Shown here piece after piece: positions 1-9,028 of a stretch of DNA of 64,000 bases. The notes beneath the pieces were generated by a model. It was not told where the DNA came from, searched no databases, and saw only the letters and a program-made list of their open reading frames with translations. The translations under genes were made by a program, and so were the position numbers. Each line of letters opens with the position of its first letter. Within the stretch, counting starts at the first letter, position 1. This DNA is from Curtobacterium sp. VKM Ac-1393 (GTDB lineage: Bacteria > Actinomycetota > Actinomycetes > Actinomycetales > Microbacteriaceae): the NCBI RefSeq assembly GCF_015350995.1, contig NZ_JADKRW010000006.1, positions 248,001-312,000 on the forward strand, written 5' to 3'.

Positions 1-29
1 CTATGACCACTTCTGTCGGCGGTCAAGCA

Positions 30-56
30 GAAGTTCGAGGAACGTCGACGAACTTC
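30..56. promoter_or_regulatory. Inverted repeat upstream of the ROK gene
   Basis: GAAGTTCG at 30-37 is answered by CGAACTTC at 49-56, giving 8-bp arms around an 11-nt spacer. It ends 37 nt before the ROK start codon. Many ROK repressors bind their own promoters, so autoregulation is a reasonable inference, but no promoter boxes are clear here. Confidence 0.35.
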
Positions 57-93
57 GTTGCGTGGCGCGTTCGATGTGTGCTTCACTCCCCAC

Positions 94-1305
94 ATGGTCG
101 ACTTGACTCGGACGGCAGCGTCGCCTCCGGTCGGGACGAGCGAGCTCTTCCAGATCCTCCGCGACGGCGTGCCGCGGACCCGGGCGGAGCTCGCCGCACT
201 GACAGGACTCGCACGCTCCACCATCGGCGTACGCCTGGACGCCCTCATCGAGGTCGGTCTGGTCGGCCCCGTGGACACCGCCGTCTCCACGGGCGGACGG
301 CCACCGGCACAGGTGGCGCTGAAACCGCGCGCCCGGCTCGTGATCGCCGCCGACCTCGGCGCTTCGCACGGCCGTGTCGCCGTCACCGACCTGGTCGCCG
401 CCCCGCTCGCGACCCGCGAAGCACGCATCGACATCGCCGCCGGACCGGTCGAGACCCTGTCGTGGCTGGTCGCCACCATCGACGAACTCCTCGACGAGGT
501 CGGCCGCGCCCGACAGGACGTCATCGCCATCGGCATCGGTGTGCCCGGCCCCGTCGAGTTCTCCACCGGACGGCCGGCCAACCCGCCGATCATGCCCGGG
601 TGGGACGGCTTCGACGTGCCGTCGTGGCTCCGCCAGCACATCGCCGCGCACGTGCTGCTCGACAACGACGTGAACATCGCAGCCCTCGGCGAGCGGGAGC
701 ACGGCTGGCCGGACGTCGACCACCTGCTGTTCGTCAAGGTCGCCACCGGCATCGGATCCGGCATCGTGTCGGACGGCGCGCTGCAGCGCGGGGCCCAGGG
801 AACGGCCGGTGACATCGGCCACGTGCGGGTGTCCCGTGCCGGGGACATCCCCTGCCACTGCGGCAACACCGGATGCCTCGAGGCCGTCGCGTCGGGCCCG
901 GCGATCGCCCGTGCGCTGCGCGCGAAGGGACACGACGCACACACCGGCGCCGACGTCCTGGACCTGGTGAACCGCTCCGACCTCGACGCGATCTACGCCG
1001 TGCGACAGGCGGGGCGCGACATCGGCGAGGTCCTCGCCACGTGCGTCTCCCTCATGAACCCGTCGGTGATCGTGCTCGGCGGATCGATCACGCAAGCCGG
1101 GGAGCACCTGCTGGCCGGTGTCCGCGAGGTCGTCTACTCCCGCTCGATGCCGCTCGCCACCGAGCACCTCGTCATCGCCCAGTCGCGTGCGGGATCGCTC
1201 GCAGCGCTGCAGGGCGCAGCGGCGCTGGCGATCGGCTACGCGCTCTCCCCCGCCGGGGTCGACGAGCTGGTCGCCTACGCCGAGGGGCGCGAGCTGGTCT
1301 CCTGA
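94..1305 (+). CDS. ROK family transcriptional regulator
   Basis: This is a 403-residue sugar-responsive regulator of the ROK family. Residues about 13-60 form a winged helix (AELAALTGLARSTIGVRL), followed by a sugar-kinase fold. The ROK zinc motif CHCGNTGCLE lies near residues 253-262, which is the family signature. The ATG at 94 is chosen; an in-frame TTG at 58 would add 12 unlikely residues and would overlap the inverted repeat at 30-56. No sugar transport genes lie beside it inside the window, although the left side is cut off, so the effector cannot be named. ROK regulators usually control carbohydrate uptake or breakdown genes. Confidence 0.85.
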   Translation: MVDLTRTAASPPVGTSELFQILRDGVPRTRAELAALTGLARSTIGVRLDALIEVGLVGPVDTAVSTGGRPPAQVALKPRARLVIAADLGASHGRVAVTDLVAAPLATREARIDIAAGPVETLSWLVATIDELLDEVGRARQDVIAIGIGVPGPVEFSTGRPANPPIMPGWDGFDVPSWLRQHIAAHVLLDNDVNIAALGEREHGWPDVDHLLFVKVATGIGSGIVSDGALQRGAQGTAGDIGHVRVSRAGDIPCHCGNTGCLEAVASGPAIARALRAKGHDAHTGADVLDLVNRSDLDAIYAVRQAGRDIGEVLATCVSLMNPSVIVLGGSITQAGEHLLAGVREVVYSRSMPLATEHLVIAQSRAGSLAALQGAAALAIGYALSPAGVDELVAYAEGRELVS

Positions 1306-1367
1306 CGTGCGCGACGCGTGAGCGCGTCGGTTTCGGTGTTGCCGGTGGTCGGGGGGACAATCGTCGG

Positions 1368-2051
1368 GTGACGATCGTGCAGCCCACCCTGTGGGGCGAC
1401 CTGGACCCCGGCCTGGAGGCAGTGTCTGCCTCCGCCACGCCGGTTGCGGTCCCCGGGCGCGATGCGTTCACGGCCCTGCGCGGCCACACCGAGCGCATCG
1501 TCGCGCACTCCTCGGACCGCTTCGCCTGGCTCCGCGCCCGCGCGGCCGGCATCACCGCGACCGACGTCGCGCGGCTCGCCTCGCTGCACGCGGTCGAGGC
1601 CGTCGTGACCGAGAAGCGCTACGGCTCACGGTTCTCCGGCAACGCGTTCACCGAGCACGGCAAGGACCGCGAACCCCACATCGCCGCCTGGGTCGCAGCC
1701 ACCCACGGCATCCAGCCCTCGGCGCACCTGTTCCACGCCGCCGCGAACCGGGCGCACCTCGCGACCCCGGACGGCGTCGGTGTCCAGGGCTCGCGGGTGG
1801 TGCTCGCCGAGATCAAGACCACCGCGAAGGGCTGGCGGAGCATCCCCCGGCACTACCTGCGGCAGATCTGGTGGCAGCAGTACGTGCTCGGCGCCGATCG
1901 CACCCTGTTCGTCTGGGAGCGCCACGACGGCTTCGTCCCCGTCGCCGACGAGCCCGAGTGCCGCTGGGTCGACCGTGACGACGACCAGATCCGTGGGCTG
2001 GTGCAGCTCGCCGACCTGGTGCTCGACAAGCTGCGCGACTTCCGTTCCTAG
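1368..2051 (+). CDS. YqaJ-type exonuclease domain protein
   Basis: This 227-residue protein has the order of motifs of the YqaJ viral recombinase (PD-(D/E)XK) nuclease family. GITATD lies near residue 63, a glutamate-rich GNAFTEHGKDREP segment near 90, the metal-binding aspartate in TPDGV near 134, and EIKTT near 148, which supplies the E-x-K catalytic pair. The GTG at 1368 is used because upstream sequence is antisense-like and lacks domain similarity. Phage members process DNA ends with a single-strand annealing protein, but no recombinase or other phage gene is nearby, so this looks like a resident chromosomal nuclease of unknown role. Its 3' end overlaps the convergent membrane protein gene by 4 bp. 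Confidence 0.75.
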   Translation: MTIVQPTLWGDLDPGLEAVSASATPVAVPGRDAFTALRGHTERIVAHSSDRFAWLRARAAGITATDVARLASLHAVEAVVTEKRYGSRFSGNAFTEHGKDREPHIAAWVAATHGIQPSAHLFHAAANRAHLATPDGVGVQGSRVVLAEIKTTAKGWRSIPRHYLRQIWWQQYVLGADRTLFVWERHDGFVPVADEPECRWVDRDDDQIRGLVQLADLVLDKLRDFRS

Positions 2052-2656
2052 ACCTTCACCAGTCGCAGGCGGCTCATCCCCACCACGAGGATGCCGAGCA
2101 GGGTGATCGATACCGCGATCCCCACCACGTAGATCGCGACGACGCCGTAGCCCTGCGCCGGGGCGAGGAACGGGTAGGGCACCCATCCGTCGGTCGCGCC
2201 ACGGACGAGCACCACGGTGGTCCAGACCGCCGGGTAGAGCAGGAACCACCACACGTGCCGGAGCAGCAGCCGCGCCCGGTCCGAGAACAGCAGCCAGTCG
2301 AGCACCGCGTACACCGGGATGATCTTGTGCACGATGTCGTTCGACCAGGGCACCGAGGCCGACACGTTCACGCCCGTGAGCAGCGTGTTGTACACGATGC
2401 CGGTCGTCGCGATGTACACCGTGGCGGCACCACGGAGCACCGAGACGGCGAGGTCCGCACGCTTGCGACGGGCAGCGGCCACCAGCGTGACCCCGAGGGC
2501 CACGGCGACGATCAGGTTCGACTGGATCGTGAAGTAGCCGAAGAAGTTCCAGAACGAGTACGTGGGCGTCCGGGAGCTCTCGAGCCACTGCGCGACGACC
2601 GCGACGACGATGGCGATGACGGCGACGAGCCGGACCGAGTTCACGAAGGTGCGCAC
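2048..2656 (-). CDS. Pr6Pr family membrane protein
   Basis: This 202-residue polytopic membrane protein has about six hydrophobic segments, a charged loop near residues 63-68 and a short basic C-terminus. The pattern YFTIQSN near 40-46 and the spacing of helices match the Pr6Pr family, which is widespread in actinobacteria and has no assigned function. The start is a GTG preceded by TAGCGT with a 6-nt gap, so the message is probably leaderless. It stands alone between convergent and co-directional neighbours. Confidence 0.65.
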   Translation of the reverse strand: MRTFVNSVRLVAVIAIVVAVVAQWLESSRTPTYSFWNFFGYFTIQSNLIVAVALGVTLVAAARRKRADLAVSVLRGAATVYIATTGIVYNTLLTGVNVSASVPWSNDIVHKIIPVYAVLDWLLFSDRARLLLRHVWWFLLYPAVWTTVVLVRGATDGWVPYPFLAPAQGYGVVAIYVVGIAVSITLLGILVVGMSRLRLVKV

Positions 2657-2696
2657 GGCACCACGCTATCGGCAGGTCGCCCCCGACATGCGGAAA

Positions 2697-2724
2697 GGGC
2701 CCGCACCGTTGCCGGTGCGGGCCC
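2697..2724 (-). terminator. Terminator after rplA
   Basis: A 12-bp GC-rich stem (GGGCCCGCACCG at 2697-2708 with its complement at 2713-2724) closes a 4-nt loop about 30 nt downstream of rplA. A short run of T follows on the minus strand. It also lies ahead of the Pr6Pr promoter, separating the two units. Confidence 0.7.
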
Positions 2725-2756
2725 TCTTGCGGGTCAGGGACCCGGAGTCAAGCGAC

Positions 2757-3446
2757 TCAGATGCTGTTGACGTCCAGCGGGATGCCGGGGCCGAAGGTCG
2801 TCGAGACGGCGCCCTTCATGACGTAGCGGCCCTTCGAGGAGCTCGGCTTGAGGCGGTTGATCTCCTCGAGCGCGGTCGAGATGTTCTCGTCGAGCTGCTC
2901 CGGCGTGAACGAGGCCTTGCCGACGACGAAGTGCACGTTGGCGTGCTTGTCGACGCGGAACTCGATCTTGCCGCCCTTGATGTCGTTGACGGCCTGCGCC
3001 ACGTTCGGGGTCACGGTGCCGGTCTTCGGGTTCGGCATGAGGCCACGCGGGCCGAGCACCTTGCCGAGACGACCGACCTTGCCCATGAGCTCGGGCGTCG
3101 CGACGGCGGAGTCGAAGGACGTGTAGCCCTCGGCGACCTTCGCGATGAGCTCGTCGCCACCGACCTCGTCGGCGCCGGCTGCGATGGCGGCCTCGGCCGC
3201 TGCACCCGTCGCGAACACGATGACGCGAGCGGTCTTGCCCGTGCCGTGCGGCAGGATGACCGTGCCGCGGACCATCTGGTCGGCCTTGCGGGGGTCGACG
3301 CCGAGCTTCAGCGCGACCTCGACCGTGGAGTCGGTCTTCGCAGAGCCGGTCTCCTTGGCCAGGGCGACTGCCTCGGTCGGGGTGTAGAACTTGTCGGCCT
3401 CGATCTTCGCGGCCGCGGCTTCGTAGGCCTTGGACTTCTTCGCCAT
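2757..3446 (-). CDS. rplA: 50S ribosomal protein L1
   Basis: This 229-residue protein is ribosomal protein uL1, which forms the mobile L1 stalk that handles exiting tRNA and in many bacteria represses its own operon. The family signature [14 protein letters not shown] lies near residues 125-138. The ATG at 3446 gives the normal N-terminus [10 protein letters not shown] and follows an AAGGAGA ribosome binding site; the longer upstream reading is spurious. It follows rplK by 90 nt in the conserved order secE-nusG-rplK-rplA. Confidence 0.97.
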   Translation of the reverse strand: MAKKSKAYEAAAAKIEADKFYTPTEAVALAKETGSAKTDSTVEVALKLGVDPRKADQMVRGTVILPHGTGKTARVIVFATGAAAEAAIAAGADEVGGDELIAKVAEGYTSFDSAVATPELMGKVGRLGKVLGPRGLMPNPKTGTVTPNVAQAVNDIKGGKIEFRVDKHANVHFVVGKASFTPEQLDENISTALEEINRLKPSSSKGRYVMKGAVSTTFGPGIPLDVNSI

Positions 3447-3536
3447 GGTGGTCTCCTTGCGAGATACGTGGTTGACGAGCCGGCGCGGCTCTCCCACGGA
3501 AAGGTGTCTGGGTGTGGGCCGGAGCCCGATCGGTGC

Positions 3537-3968
3537 CTAGGCCTCGACCGTGATGCCCATCGAGCGTGCGGTGCCGGCGATGATCTTCGCGGCCTGCTCG
3601 ATGTCGTTGGCGTTCAGGTCGGCCTGCTTGGTCTCGGCGATCTGACGGACCTGGTCCATCGAGATCTTCGCGACCTTGACCGTGTGCGGGGTCGCGGACC
3701 CCTTCTGCACACCAGCAGCCTTCTTGATGAGCTCAGCGGCCGGCGGGGTCTTGAGGACGAACGTGAACGAACGGTCCTCGTAGACGGTGATCTCGACCGG
3801 CACGACGTTGCCACGCTGCGACTCGGTCGCCGCGTTGTACGCCTTGCAGAACTCCATGATGTTGACGCCGTGCTGACCGAGTGCCGGACCGATCGGCGGG
3901 GCCGGGTTGGCGGCCCCCGCGTTGATCTGCAGCTTGATCAGGCCCGTGACCTTCTTCTTCGGTGCCAT
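3537..3968 (-). CDS. rplK: 50S ribosomal protein L11
   Basis: This 143-residue protein is uL11, at the base of the GTPase-associated centre where elongation factors and RelA act. The N-terminal proline-rich segment [14 protein letters not shown] (about residues 20-33) and the conserved FCKAYN are present. The ATG at 3968 follows AGGAGGAAG, a strong ribosome binding site, and gives the usual family length. A 158-nt gap separates it from nusG, and it is co-directional with rplA. Confidence 0.97.
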   Translation of the reverse strand: MAPKKKVTGLIKLQINAGAANPAPPIGPALGQHGVNIMEFCKAYNAATESQRGNVVPVEITVYEDRSFTFVLKTPPAAELIKKAAGVQKGSATPHTVKVAKISMDQVRQIAETKQADLNANDIEQAAKIIAGTARSMGITVEA

Positions 3969-4101
3969 GACTTGTCTTCCTCCTGGAATCGAACGCACGG
4001 GGATCCGTGCACTCTCCCGCTGGTCCGGCCGTTCCGGACCGCGGTGAAGGCCCACACGCACGAAGCGTGCGGGCCCAAACCCGTTCAGTGTAGTCGATCT
4101 C

Positions 4102-4135
4102 GGTGATCGCTACAGCTTGGTGATCGCTACAGCTT
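4102..4135. repeat. 17-bp tandem duplication across the nusG stop
   Basis: The 17-mer GGTGATCGCTACAGCTT occurs twice with no gap (4102-4118 and 4119-4135). Read on the minus strand, each copy carries the last nusG codons (Lys-Leu) and a TAG, so the gene's terminus has been copied just beyond itself. The functional stop is 4127-4129. Confidence 0.9.
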
Positions 4136-5137
4136 GGTGACCTGGTCGAAGCTGAGCTCGACCGGGGTCTCACGCTCGAACAGCGATACGAGGACGGTGA
4201 GCTTGCCGCTCTCCGGCTTGATCTCGGAGATCGAACCCGGCAGGCCCGCGAACGAGCCTTCCTTGATGGTGATCGTCTCGCCGACCTCGAAGTCGACCTC
4301 GGCCGCGGGCTGCGCCCGCAGGGAACCGCCGGACTTCGAGCCATCCTTGCTCGGGGCTGCCTCGGCGACCTGGACGAGGGACTTGAGCATGCCGAACGCC
4401 TCGTCGAAACGCAGCGGCGTCGGGTTGTGGGCGTTGCCGACGAAGCCGGTGACACCGGGGGTGTGACGGACGACCGACCACGAGTCCTCGTTGAGGTCCA
4501 TGCGGACGAGCACGTACGAGGGGATCCGGACGCGGGTGACCAGCTTGCGCTGCCCGTTCTTGATCTCGACGACGTCCTCCATCGGGACCTCGACCTGGTA
4601 GATCGACTCCTCCATCGACATCGAGACCATGCGGTTCTCGATGTTCGACTTCACGCGGCGCTCGAAGCCCGCGTAGGAGTGGATGACGTACCACTTGCCC
4701 GGCTTCATCCGCAGCTCGACCTTGAAGGCCTCGTACGGGTCGACCTCGGCCTCTTCTTCGTCGTCCTCGGCGTCGATCGCTTCGTCGGCCGCGAGGGTCT
4801 CGTTCGCCTCTGCAGCGGTCTCGGACTCGAGTTCGATCTCTTCTTCGTCCTCGACCGCCTCGACGGCGGCCTCGGCCTCGTCAGCGGAGTCGATCTCGAG
4901 CGCGTCCTCGACGACGGCGTCGGCTTCGGGGTCCGTGGACTCCTGCAGGGCGGTCAGCTCCTCGTCGATGCCGAGCGACTCGTCGTCCTCGGACTCGACG
5001 GAGATCGCACGCTCCTCGGCGGACTCGGCGGAGCGCTCCTCGCCGGTCTCGACGTCGCCTTCCTGGTTCTCCTCGACTTCGGAGGACTGCTCGGCAGCCG
5101 TCGCGAGGTCGATGTCGTCGCGGGAGTAGTCAGACAC
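4127..5137 (-). CDS. nusG: Transcription termination/antitermination protein NusG
   Basis: This 336-residue protein couples RNA polymerase to ribosomes and Rho. Residues 1 to about 138 are a low-complexity tail rich in Glu, Asp, Ala and Ser. The NGN domain follows from [11 protein letters not shown] near 150, and a KOW domain ends the protein ([15 protein letters not shown] near 287). The catalytic-core part is of normal length; only the tail is long. Such acidic extensions are common in actinobacterial NusG, though their role is not established. It lies 119 nt downstream of secE. Confidence 0.97.
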   Translation of the reverse strand: MSDYSRDDIDLATAAEQSSEVEENQEGDVETGEERSAESAEERAISVESEDDESLGIDEELTALQESTDPEADAVVEDALEIDSADEAEAAVEAVEDEEEIELESETAAEANETLAADEAIDAEDDEEEAEVDPYEAFKVELRMKPGKWYVIHSYAGFERRVKSNIENRMVSMSMEESIYQVEVPMEDVVEIKNGQRKLVTRVRIPSYVLVRMDLNEDSWSVVRHTPGVTGFVGNAHNPTPLRFDEAFGMLKSLVQVAEAAPSKDGSKSGGSLRAQPAAEVDFEVGETITIKEGSFAGLPGSISEIKPESGKLTVLVSLFERETPVELSFDQVTKL

Positions 5138-5256
5138 AGTCGATTCTTTCCGTTCGGTGGTGCGGGTCGGGATGGCGGACGGGCCTGGTCACGATCGGCA
5201 CCGTCTCGGGCGACCGTACTCCAAGGGGCCACCGCACAGGGCGGCCGACGTCCGGG

Positions 5257-5535
5257 TCAGGCCGTGGGCCCGTTGCCGAACACGTACCCGACGCCGAGAC
5301 CGAACACGAAGTCGAGGATCGACACCAGGATCATCATGACGACGACGAAGACGAGCACGACGCCCGTGTAGCTGAAGAGCTCCTTGCGGGTCGGCGTGAC
5401 GACCTTCCGCAGCTCGGCGATCACCTGGCGGATGAAGAGCACGACGGCAGCGATCGGACCACGGCGCTCGGCCCGGTCCTGCTTCGCCTTGGCAACGACG
5501 TCGTCCGCCGTTGTCTCCATGTCTTTGCTCGCCAA
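5257..5535 (-). CDS. secE: Preprotein translocase subunit SecE
   Basis: This 92-residue single-span protein is the clamp subunit of the SecYEG channel. A charged amphipathic segment ([20 protein letters not shown]) precedes one membrane helix at about residues 56-82, as in actinobacterial SecE. The start is a TTG at 5535: GGAAGG lies 7 nt upstream of it, while the ATG five codons later would be too far from that site. The tRNA-Trp gene is immediately upstream and nusG downstream, the conserved order. Confidence 0.93.
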   Translation of the reverse strand: MASKDMETTADDVVAKAKQDRAERRGPIAAVVLFIRQVIAELRKVVTPTRKELFSYTGVVLVFVVVMMILVSILDFVFGLGVGYVFGNGPTA

Positions 5536-5556
5536 CTTCTACCCTTCCAGAGTTGC

Positions 5557-5628
5557 AGGGCGGACAGGACTCGAACCTGCAACCTGCGGTTTTGGAGACC
5601 GCTGCTCTACCAATTGAGCCACCGCCCT
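5557..5628 (-). tRNA. tRNA-Trp (CCA)
   Basis: A 72-nt cloverleaf reads on the minus strand from AGGGCGG to CCGCCCT. The anticodon loop CTCCAAA carries CCA, and the T-arm GGTTCGAGTCC is standard. CCA is not encoded. The gene sits 21 nt upstream of secE. Confidence 0.95.
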
Positions 5629-5739
5629 TCAGAGCACGTCCGTCACCGATCGTGTTCCGGTGGTCGAGTGTACGGGAGTCCGTCACACGGTGTCCACTTG
5701 GCCCACTGCACGGCGTGCCGCGCCGATAGGCTGGGACCC

Positions 5740-6990
5740 GTGAGCACCGCAGCCCCCGGCCCCGAGTCCACCGCAACCCCCGCCGCCGCGCCGACCGATC
5801 GGCCGCGCATCGCGTCCCGCATCGCGGCGATCGCCGAGTCCGCGACGCTCAAGGTCGATGCGAAGGCCAAGGCGCTCAAGGCCGCCGGCCGGCCTGTCAT
5901 CTCCTTCGCCGCCGGCGAGCCCGACTTCGCCACGCCCGACCACGTGGTCGTCACCGCCGTCGAAGCCGCGCAGGACCCGAAGAACCACCGGTACACGCCC
6001 GCGACCGGCCTGCCCGAACTGAAGCAGGCCATCGCCGAGAAGACCGCCCGCGAGTCCGGCATCACCGTCGACCCGTCGCGGGTGATCGTCACCAACGGCG
6101 GCAAGCAGGCCGTCTACCAGGCGTTCCAGACGATCGTCGACGACGGTGACGAGGTCCTGCTCCCCGCTCCGTACTGGACCACCTACCCCGAGGCGATCCG
6201 CCTGGCCGGCGGCGAACCCGTCGAGGTCTTCGCCGGCAGCAACCAGGGGTACCTGGTCACCGTCGAGCAGCTCGAGGCCGCACGCACCCCCAAGACGAAG
6301 GCGCTGCTGTTCTGCTCGCCCTCGAACCCGACCGGCGCCGTGTACACCGCCGAGCAGACCAGGGCCATCGGCGAGTGGGCGCTCGAACACGGCATCTGGG
6401 TGATCAGCGACGAGATCTACCAGGACCTGGTCTACGACGGCCTGCGCTTCACGGGCATCCTCGACGCCGTGCCGGCCCTCGCCGACACCACCATCCTGGT
6501 CAACGGCGTCGCGAAGACCTACGCGATGACCGGCTGGCGCGTCGGGTGGTTCATCGGACCGGCCGACGCGGTCAAGGCAGCGTCGAACCTGCAGTCGCAC
6601 CTGTCGTCCAACGTGTCCAACGTGTCCCAGCGCGCCGCGATCGCCGCGCTCACCGGCCCGCAGGAACCGGTCGCCGCCATGCGCGAGGCCTTCGACCGCC
6701 GGCGCCAGGCCATCGTCGCGGGACTCAACGCGATCCCGGGCTTCGTCACGCCGACACCGCAGGGCGCCTTCTACGTCTACCCCGACGTCACGGCGCTGCT
6801 CGGTCGCGAGTGGGCGGGCTCGACCCCGACGACCACGCTCGAGCTGGCCGACCTGATCCTCGAGCACGCCGAGGTCGCGGTCGTCCCCGGAGAGGCCTTC
6901 GGTCCGTCCGGCTACCTGCGCCTGTCGTACGCCCTCGGCGACGACGACATCGCCGAGGGTGTCGCCCGCCTGGCGGCGTTCTTCGCGTAG
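5740..6990 (+). CDS. aspC: Aspartate/aromatic aminotransferase, class I
   Basis: This 416-residue PLP enzyme transfers amino groups between aspartate (or related amino acids) and 2-oxoglutarate. The phosphate-binding and Schiff-base lysine region reads [13 protein letters not shown] near residues 255-267; [10 protein letters not shown] near 51 and PSNPTGAVY near 197 are typical of subclass I-gamma. The GTG at 5740 follows TAGGCT with a 7-nt gap, so a leaderless start is chosen. It is convergent with murB, only 9 nt away. Exact substrate range cannot be read from sequence. Confidence 0.88.
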   Translation: MSTAAPGPESTATPAAAPTDRPRIASRIAAIAESATLKVDAKAKALKAAGRPVISFAAGEPDFATPDHVVVTAVEAAQDPKNHRYTPATGLPELKQAIAEKTARESGITVDPSRVIVTNGGKQAVYQAFQTIVDDGDEVLLPAPYWTTYPEAIRLAGGEPVEVFAGSNQGYLVTVEQLEAARTPKTKALLFCSPSNPTGAVYTAEQTRAIGEWALEHGIWVISDEIYQDLVYDGLRFTGILDAVPALADTTILVNGVAKTYAMTGWRVGWFIGPADAVKAASNLQSHLSSNVSNVSQRAAIAALTGPQEPVAAMREAFDRRRQAIVAGLNAIPGFVTPTPQGAFYVYPDVTALLGREWAGSTPTTTLELADLILEHAEVAVVPGEAFGPSGYLRLSYALGDDDIAEGVARLAAFFA

Positions 6991-6999
6991 TCCCCGAGC

Positions 7000-8025
7000 T
7001 CAGTCGAGCAGGTCGCCGACCACCACGGGCTCCGGCACGAGCGAGACCCCGAAGCGGTTCAGGACGGTCACCTGCACGTACCGCGCGAGCTCGGCCAACT
7101 GGGCAGCGGTCGCCCCGCCCCGGTTCGTCAGCGCGAGGGTGTGCTTCGAGGAGATCGCCGCGTGCGACCCCGGGACGCCGTACCCGCGGTGCACCCCGGC
7201 GTGCTCGATGAGCCAGGCAGCACTGAGCTTGACGTCGTCACCGGCGGGCCACCGCGGCGCCTCGGACGGCAGGGTCTCGGCGAAGGCGGCGGACACGATC
7301 GGGTTCGTGAAGAACGACCCGGCACTCCAGGTGTCCCGGTCGTCGGCGTCGAGGACCATGCCCTTGGTCGCGCGGAGCCGCAGGACCTCGTCGCGGACCG
7401 TCGTCGGCTCGACGAGTGCGCCGAGGTCGACCCCGAGCGACCCGGCGAGCTGGGCGTACCGGACCGGCACGCCGTGCTCCCCCGCTGTGCCGAGCCGGAA
7501 CTCGACCGTCAGCACGACACCGCGGCGTCCGTGCTTGAGGGTCGACGTGCGGTAGCCGAGCGCCAGCTCGGCCGCTGGTACCCACGTGCGCTCCCCCGTG
7601 ACCGCATCGAGGAAGTCGACGCGGGTCAGCACGTCGGAGAGCTCGACCCCGTAGGCGCCGATGTTCTGCACGGGGGCGGCACCGACCGTGCCCGGGATGC
7701 CGCTGAGGGCCTCCAGGCCGGTCCAGCCGTTCGCGACCGTCGTCGCGACGAACGCGTCCCAGGGTTCACCGGCCGCGACGCGGACGGTGACGCCGTCGGC
7801 GTCCGGCTCGGCATCGACGCCCGTGGTGCGCACGAGCACGACGGTGCCGTCGAAGCCGGAGTCGGCGACCAGGACGTTGCTGCCGCCACCGAGGACGAGC
7901 CACTCGTGGTCGTCCCACGCGGTGCGCGTGTGCGCGACGAGCTCGCCGGTGGTCGTCGCCGTGAGCAGCCGCGCAGCCGGACCGCCGACGCCCAGCGTCG
8001 TGAGGTCGGCGAGTGCCTGCACCAC
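7000..8025 (-). CDS. murB: UDP-N-acetylmuramate dehydrogenase
   Basis: This 341-residue flavoenzyme reduces UDP-GlcNAc-enolpyruvate to UDP-MurNAc in peptidoglycan precursor synthesis. The FAD-binding start TTLGVGGPA (about residue 10), GGGSNVLV near 50, IPGTVGAAPVQNIGAYG near 113, and the C-terminal GSHAAISSKHTLALTNRG are all present. The GTG at 8025 begins 2 nt after the stop of the upstream dehydratase, so translation is probably coupled; a second GTG follows directly and could also serve. It is the third gene of a short operon with two MaoC-type dehydratases. Confidence 0.93.
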   Translation of the reverse strand: MVQALADLTTLGVGGPAARLLTATTTGELVAHTRTAWDDHEWLVLGGGSNVLVADSGFDGTVVLVRTTGVDAEPDADGVTVRVAAGEPWDAFVATTVANGWTGLEALSGIPGTVGAAPVQNIGAYGVELSDVLTRVDFLDAVTGERTWVPAAELALGYRTSTLKHGRRGVVLTVEFRLGTAGEHGVPVRYAQLAGSLGVDLGALVEPTTVRDEVLRLRATKGMVLDADDRDTWSAGSFFTNPIVSAAFAETLPSEAPRWPAGDDVKLSAAWLIEHAGVHRGYGVPGSHAAISSKHTLALTNRGGATAAQLAELARYVQVTVLNRFGVSLVPEPVVVGDLLD

Positions 8026-8027
8026 GG

Positions 8028-8453
8028 TCAGCGGAAGGCCACCGTGACCTGCGCCTTGCCGAGCACGGTCTGCCCGGCGGCGGTCACGGTGAGGTCGATG
8101 CGCTTCGGGCGGCCGTCGTCGTCGACGGTGCCGACCTTCGCGACGATGCCGACGGTCGCGCCCTGCTCGGGGTCGACGACCACGAGGCGGGTGAAGCGGA
8201 CGCCGTAGCCCGCGACCCAGCCGCTGTCGCCGAGCCACTCGGACACCGGTTGGACGGCGAGGCCCATCGTGAGCATGCCGTGTGCGAGCACCCCGGGCAG
8301 ACCGACCGACACGGCGACGTCGTCGCGGTAGTGGATCGGGTTGAAGTCACCGGAGGCTCCGGCGTAGCGGACGAGCGAGTCGCGGGTGATGTGCACCTCG
8401 CGCTCGACGACGACCGTGCCGACCTCGAGCGCGGTGGCGGGTGCGGCGGTCAT
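8028..8453 (-). CDS. MaoC-type (R)-hydroxyacyl-ACP dehydratase, HadB-like
   Basis: This 141-residue hot-dog protein contains the hydratase-2 catalytic pattern GDFNPIHYRDDVA (about residues 34-46) with the conserved Asp and His, and GVLAHGMLTMG near 54. It resembles HadB, the catalytic subunit of mycobacterial fatty acid dehydratases. Its start ATG overlaps the stop of the upstream partner (ATGA at 8450-8453). In mycobacteria hadA-hadB also sits beside secE-nusG-rplK-rplA, which supports the assignment. The likely role is dehydration in type II fatty acid elongation. Confidence 0.82.
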   Translation of the reverse strand: MTAAPATALEVGTVVVEREVHITRDSLVRYAGASGDFNPIHYRDDVAVSVGLPGVLAHGMLTMGLAVQPVSEWLGDSGWVAGYGVRFTRLVVVDPEQGATVGIVAKVGTVDDDGRPKRIDLTVTAAGQTVLGKAQVTVAFR

Positions 8454-8899
8454 GCGTCGTCTCCTCGGACCACGAGGGTGGAGGTCGCCGTGACGACGTG
8501 CTCTCCCGTGGCGTCGTTCATGGTGCTCTGGGCCGTGACCATCGCGTTGCCGCCGAGCGTCTTCACGCTCGTCACGGTCAGGGTGGCGGTGAGTTCGTCG
8601 CCGGCGACGATCGGCCGGTCGTAGGTGAAGGACTGTTCGCCGTGCACGACACGGGAGAAGTCGATGCCGGCGTCCGGCTCGGCCAGGAGCTGGGCGAGGG
8701 TCGCTTCCTGCACGACGACGGCGAACGTCGGCGGGGCGACGACGTCGGCGTACCCGGCCGCGCGTGCGGCATCGGGTTCGTGGTGGACGGGGTTGGTCGC
8801 GAACACCGCACGCGAGAACTCGCGCACCTTCTCGCGACCGACCAGGTAGGGCTGGGCCGGCGGGAACGTCCTGCCGACGAGCTCGGGGTTCACTGACAC
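8450..8899 (-). CDS. MaoC-like dehydratase N-domain protein, HadA-like (UPF0336)
   Basis: This 149-residue protein has the half hot-dog fold of the FAS1-like dehydratase family: VGRTFPPAQPYLVGREKV at the N-terminus, an NPVHHEPDAARAAGY segment near 36, and APPTFAVVV near 55. It lacks the catalytic Asp-His pattern seen in its neighbour and is therefore expected to act as the substrate-binding partner in a heterodimer. The GTG start follows TAGACT with a 6-nt gap, marking the leaderless first gene of the operon with the HadB-like gene and murB. Confidence 0.8.
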   Translation of the reverse strand: MSVNPELVGRTFPPAQPYLVGREKVREFSRAVFATNPVHHEPDAARAAGYADVVAPPTFAVVVQEATLAQLLAEPDAGIDFSRVVHGEQSFTYDRPIVAGDELTATLTVTSVKTLGGNAMVTAQSTMNDATGEHVVTATSTLVVRGDDA

Positions 8900-9028
8900 G
8901 TCCGCAGTCTACCGACGCCCGTCCGGGGGCATGTCGTCCATGAGGATGCATCGGATAGGCTGCTCGGAGCCGGTTCGGGGGAACCGGCGGTCCGGCATCG
9001 GTTCCGGACTCCGGGGATGGGGAGACAC

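Noticed and set aside
1..1167. 388-residue ORF on the minus strand at the left edge
   Set aside because: It is the antisense of the ROK gene; its composition is that of a shadow frame and it has no recognisable domain.
1368..2656. Prophage remnant around the YqaJ nuclease
   Set aside because: No integrase, capsid, terminase or attachment repeat is visible and the flanks are ordinary genes.
2562..4106. 514-residue plus-strand ORF across rplA and rplK
   Set aside because: It runs antisense through two certain ribosomal genes and reads as Leu/Arg/Asp-rich shadow protein.
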